Positions 62,455-64,000 of a stretch of DNA of 64,000 bases are shown piece by piece (within the stretch, counting starts at the first letter, position 1; the number at the start of each line of letters is the position of its first letter). Source of the stretch: Erwinia sp. S63 (lineage in GTDB: Bacteria; Pseudomonadota; Gammaproteobacteria; Enterobacterales; Enterobacteriaceae); NCBI RefSeq assembly GCF_016625195.1, contig NZ_JACVUP010000008.1, positions 62,001 through 126,000 on the forward strand, given 5' to 3'. The translations under genes and the position numbers were made by a program. A model generated the notes under the pieces. It searched no databases. It was given only the letters and a program-made list of their open reading frames with translations, and was not told the origin of the DNA.

Positions 62455-63665
62455 CGAGCACCTCGGGTAAACGCCTGCGCTTTTGCCAGACGCGTTTCAT
62501 AATCAATGCGCAATAAAAACACGATGGCGGTCGACATGATGATCAGACTTGAGCCACCGTAACTGATCAGCGGCAATGTCAGACCTTTGGTCGGCAGCAT
62601 ACCTGCAGCCGCACCGACGTTAACCAGCGCCTGGAAGCTAAACCACACGCCAATTGAGCAAGCGAGGAAGCCAGAAAAGCGCTGATCGATCTCCAGAGCA
62701 CGGCGACCAATCGACATCGCGCGAAAAGCGACGAAGAATACCATTAACAGCGCCAAAACCACACCGACATAACCCAACTCTTCACCAATGATGGAGAAGA
62801 TAAAGTCGGTATGTGCCTCCGGCAGATATTCGAGTTTTTGCACCGAGTTGCCGAGACCCTGGCCCCAGAATTCACCACGACCGAAGGCCATCAGCGATTG
62901 GGTCAGCTGATAGCCGCTGCCAAACGGATCTTCCCATGGGTTCCAGAAAGAGGTCACACGGCGCATACGATAGGGTTCAGCGATGATCAGCAGCACCACG
63001 GCAAAAATACCGGAGCCGATGATCGCCAGGAACTGCCACATTTTGGCACCCGCGATGAACAGCATCGCCAGCGTCGTCACAAACAGCACAACTACAGTTC
63101 CGAGATCCGGTTGCGCCAGCAGTAACACGGCCAACACCACCATCACGCCCATCGGCTTACAAAAGCCCCAGAAGTTGTTACGCACTTCTTCCACTTTGCG
63201 CACCAGATAGCTGGCGAGATAGCAAAACAGGGAAAGCTTGGACAATTCGGCCGGCTGAATACGCAGTGGGCCAAGGGCAATCCAGCGCGACGCACCGTTA
63301 ACCGAGCTGCCGACGACCAATACAATCAGCAGCATAGCAACAGACGCCATCAGCATCACGTTGCTGTAACGCTGCCAGAAATCCATCGGCACGCGCAATG
63401 TCACCAGCGCCATACCCACCGCCAAAGCGATATAAAATGCATCACGCTTGGCGAAGTAGAACGGGTCTTCGTTAAGACGCTGGCCAACCGGCATCGACGC
63501 TGAGGTCACCATCACAAAGCCAATAATCGCCAAACCGAAAGTCAGCCACAGCAGCGTGCGGTCGTACAGCACCAGCGGTGCATCATCATTTTCACGGCCG
63601 CCCATCACCCAATCGCGTAAGCGAACGGAGAGGAAGCTGGCAATACTGGCACCTGGAATGCGCAT
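62451..63665 (-). CDS. ftsW: SEDS peptidoglycan polymerase FtsW
   Basis: FtsW is the ten-helix SEDS glycosyltransferase of the divisome, working with FtsI. The 404-residue protein has the conserved [24 protein letters not shown] and the [14 protein letters not shown] segment with the essential Glu and Asp residues, and the [15 protein letters not shown] motif near the end. The start shares one base with the murD stop. Confidence 0.98.
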   Translation of the reverse strand: MRIPGASIASFLSVRLRDWVMGGRENDDAPLVLYDRTLLWLTFGLAIIGFVMVTSASMPVGQRLNEDPFYFAKRDAFYIALAVGMALVTLRVPMDFWQRYSNVMLMASVAMLLIVLVVGSSVNGASRWIALGPLRIQPAELSKLSLFCYLASYLVRKVEEVRNNFWGFCKPMGVMVVLAVLLLAQPDLGTVVVLFVTTLAMLFIAGAKMWQFLAIIGSGIFAVVLLIIAEPYRMRRVTSFWNPWEDPFGSGYQLTQSLMAFGRGEFWGQGLGNSVQKLEYLPEAHTDFIFSIIGEELGYVGVVLALLMVFFVAFRAMSIGRRALEIDQRFSGFLACSIGVWFSFQALVNVGAAAGMLPTKGLTLPLISYGGSSLIIMSTAIVFLLRIDYETRLAKAQAFTRGAR

Positions 63666-64000
63666 CAGCTCAACTCCTTCGCCAGTTGCGCGAAGATGTC
63701 GCCGCGCTGTTCAAAATTACGGAACTGGTCAAGGCTGGCGCAGGCCGGTGACAGCAGCACCATATCGCCCGCGTTGACCTGAGGTGCAATCTGCTCCATG
63801 GCCTGCTGCATCGTCTCTGTGCGCGTGGCGATCTCAGGGCGCAACGCCGCGAGCGCATCGCCGTCACGACCAAAGCAATAGATGCGCACGTTGTCGCCCT
63901 GCAAAAAGCGCGTCAGCGCACTGAAGTCAGCGGATTTGCCATCACCGCCCATCAGCAGCCACAAGGTGCCTTTCACCTGCAAACCATTGAGTGCCGCTTC
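63665..64000 (-). CDS. murD: UDP-MurNAc-L-Ala-D-Glu ligase, C-terminal part
   Basis: The last 111 codons of murD; the gene continues beyond the window end and the frame is open to base 64000. [20 protein letters not shown] leads into [16 protein letters not shown] and ends with [20 protein letters not shown], the C-terminal substrate-binding signature of MurD. MurD adds D-glutamate to UDP-MurNAc-L-Ala. The ATP-binding domain is outside the window. Confidence 0.96.
   Translation of the reverse strand, partial: EAALNGLQVKGTLWLLMGGDGKSADFSALTRFLQGDNVRIYCFGRDGDALAALRPEIATRTETMQQAMEQIAPQVNAGDMVLLSPACASLDQFRNFEQRGDIFAQLAKELS

Overview
The window is enterobacterial chromosome. Its backbone matches the E. 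coli gene order gluQ-pcnB-folK-panBCD ... yadHG-hpt ... cueO-yacC-speED ... yacL-acnB ... lpdA-aceFE-pdhR-aroP-ampED-nadC-ppdD-hofBC-guaC-coaE-zapD-yacG-mutT-secA-secM-lpxC-ftsZAQ-ddlB-murC-murG-ftsW-murD. The proteins are close to, but clearly distinct from, those of E. coli. The genes swapped in and out at the junctions suggest Erwiniaceae, with Pantoea or a close relative as the best guess. That genus call is inference. No tRNA, rRNA, insertion sequence, phage or CRISPR array was seen.

Layout. 0-4.5 kb: the end of gluQ, pcnB (start codon read as AUU), folK and the pantothenate genes panBCD. 4.5-7.6 kb: an AT-rich acyltransferase-3 gene and the YadGH ABC exporter. 7.8-12.3 kb: hpt, a PLP-dependent Cys/Met-metabolism enzyme, the copper oxidase cueO with a CueR-type promoter, and yacC. 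12.4-14.1 kb: speED for spermidine. 14.1-24.3 kb: an accessory catabolic island. On the minus strand it has a tetronate kinase (DUF1537), a PdxA2 dehydrogenase and a DeoR regulator. Divergently it has an iron alcohol dehydrogenase, a DapA-family aldolase, a 2-hydroxyacid dehydrogenase, two sugar-acid MFS transporters and a cyclase-family hydrolase. 24.4-29.8 kb: yacL, acnB, and a divergent aldo/keto reductase and LysR pair. 29.9-30.3 kb: a small hok/sok-type type I toxin-antitoxin locus. 30.4-37.5 kb: the pyruvate dehydrogenase operon pdhR-aceEF-lpdA with a perfect PdhR box. 38-41.8 kb: aroP, then an inserted GPH sugar symporter plus GH43 glycosidase. 41.8-47.5 kb: ampDE, nadC and the ppdD-hofB-hofC pilus operon. 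47.6-50.9 kb: a 17-unit heptamer tandem repeat at the end of guaC, then coaE-zapD-yacG and mutT. 51-64 kb: secM-secA, lpxC and the distal part of the division and cell wall (dcw) cluster, all on the minus strand.

How the genes work together. The most distinctive part is the 14-24 kb island. By family knowledge, the kinase and PdxA2 pair turns a four-carbon sugar acid into dihydroxyacetone phosphate. The divergent operon supplies two anion transporters, a hydrolase, an aldolase and two oxidoreductases. That is the outline of a complete uptake-to-glycolysis route for an unknown sugar acid or lactone. One CRP-like site lies between two -10 boxes, centred about -40.5 and -41.5 from the inferred starts, with a TCAA/TTGA palindrome on each side. 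This predicts joint catabolite activation and DeoR repression.

Coordinates of starts were chosen by comparing N-termini with remembered E. coli proteins and by Shine-Dalgarno spacing. No database search was possible.
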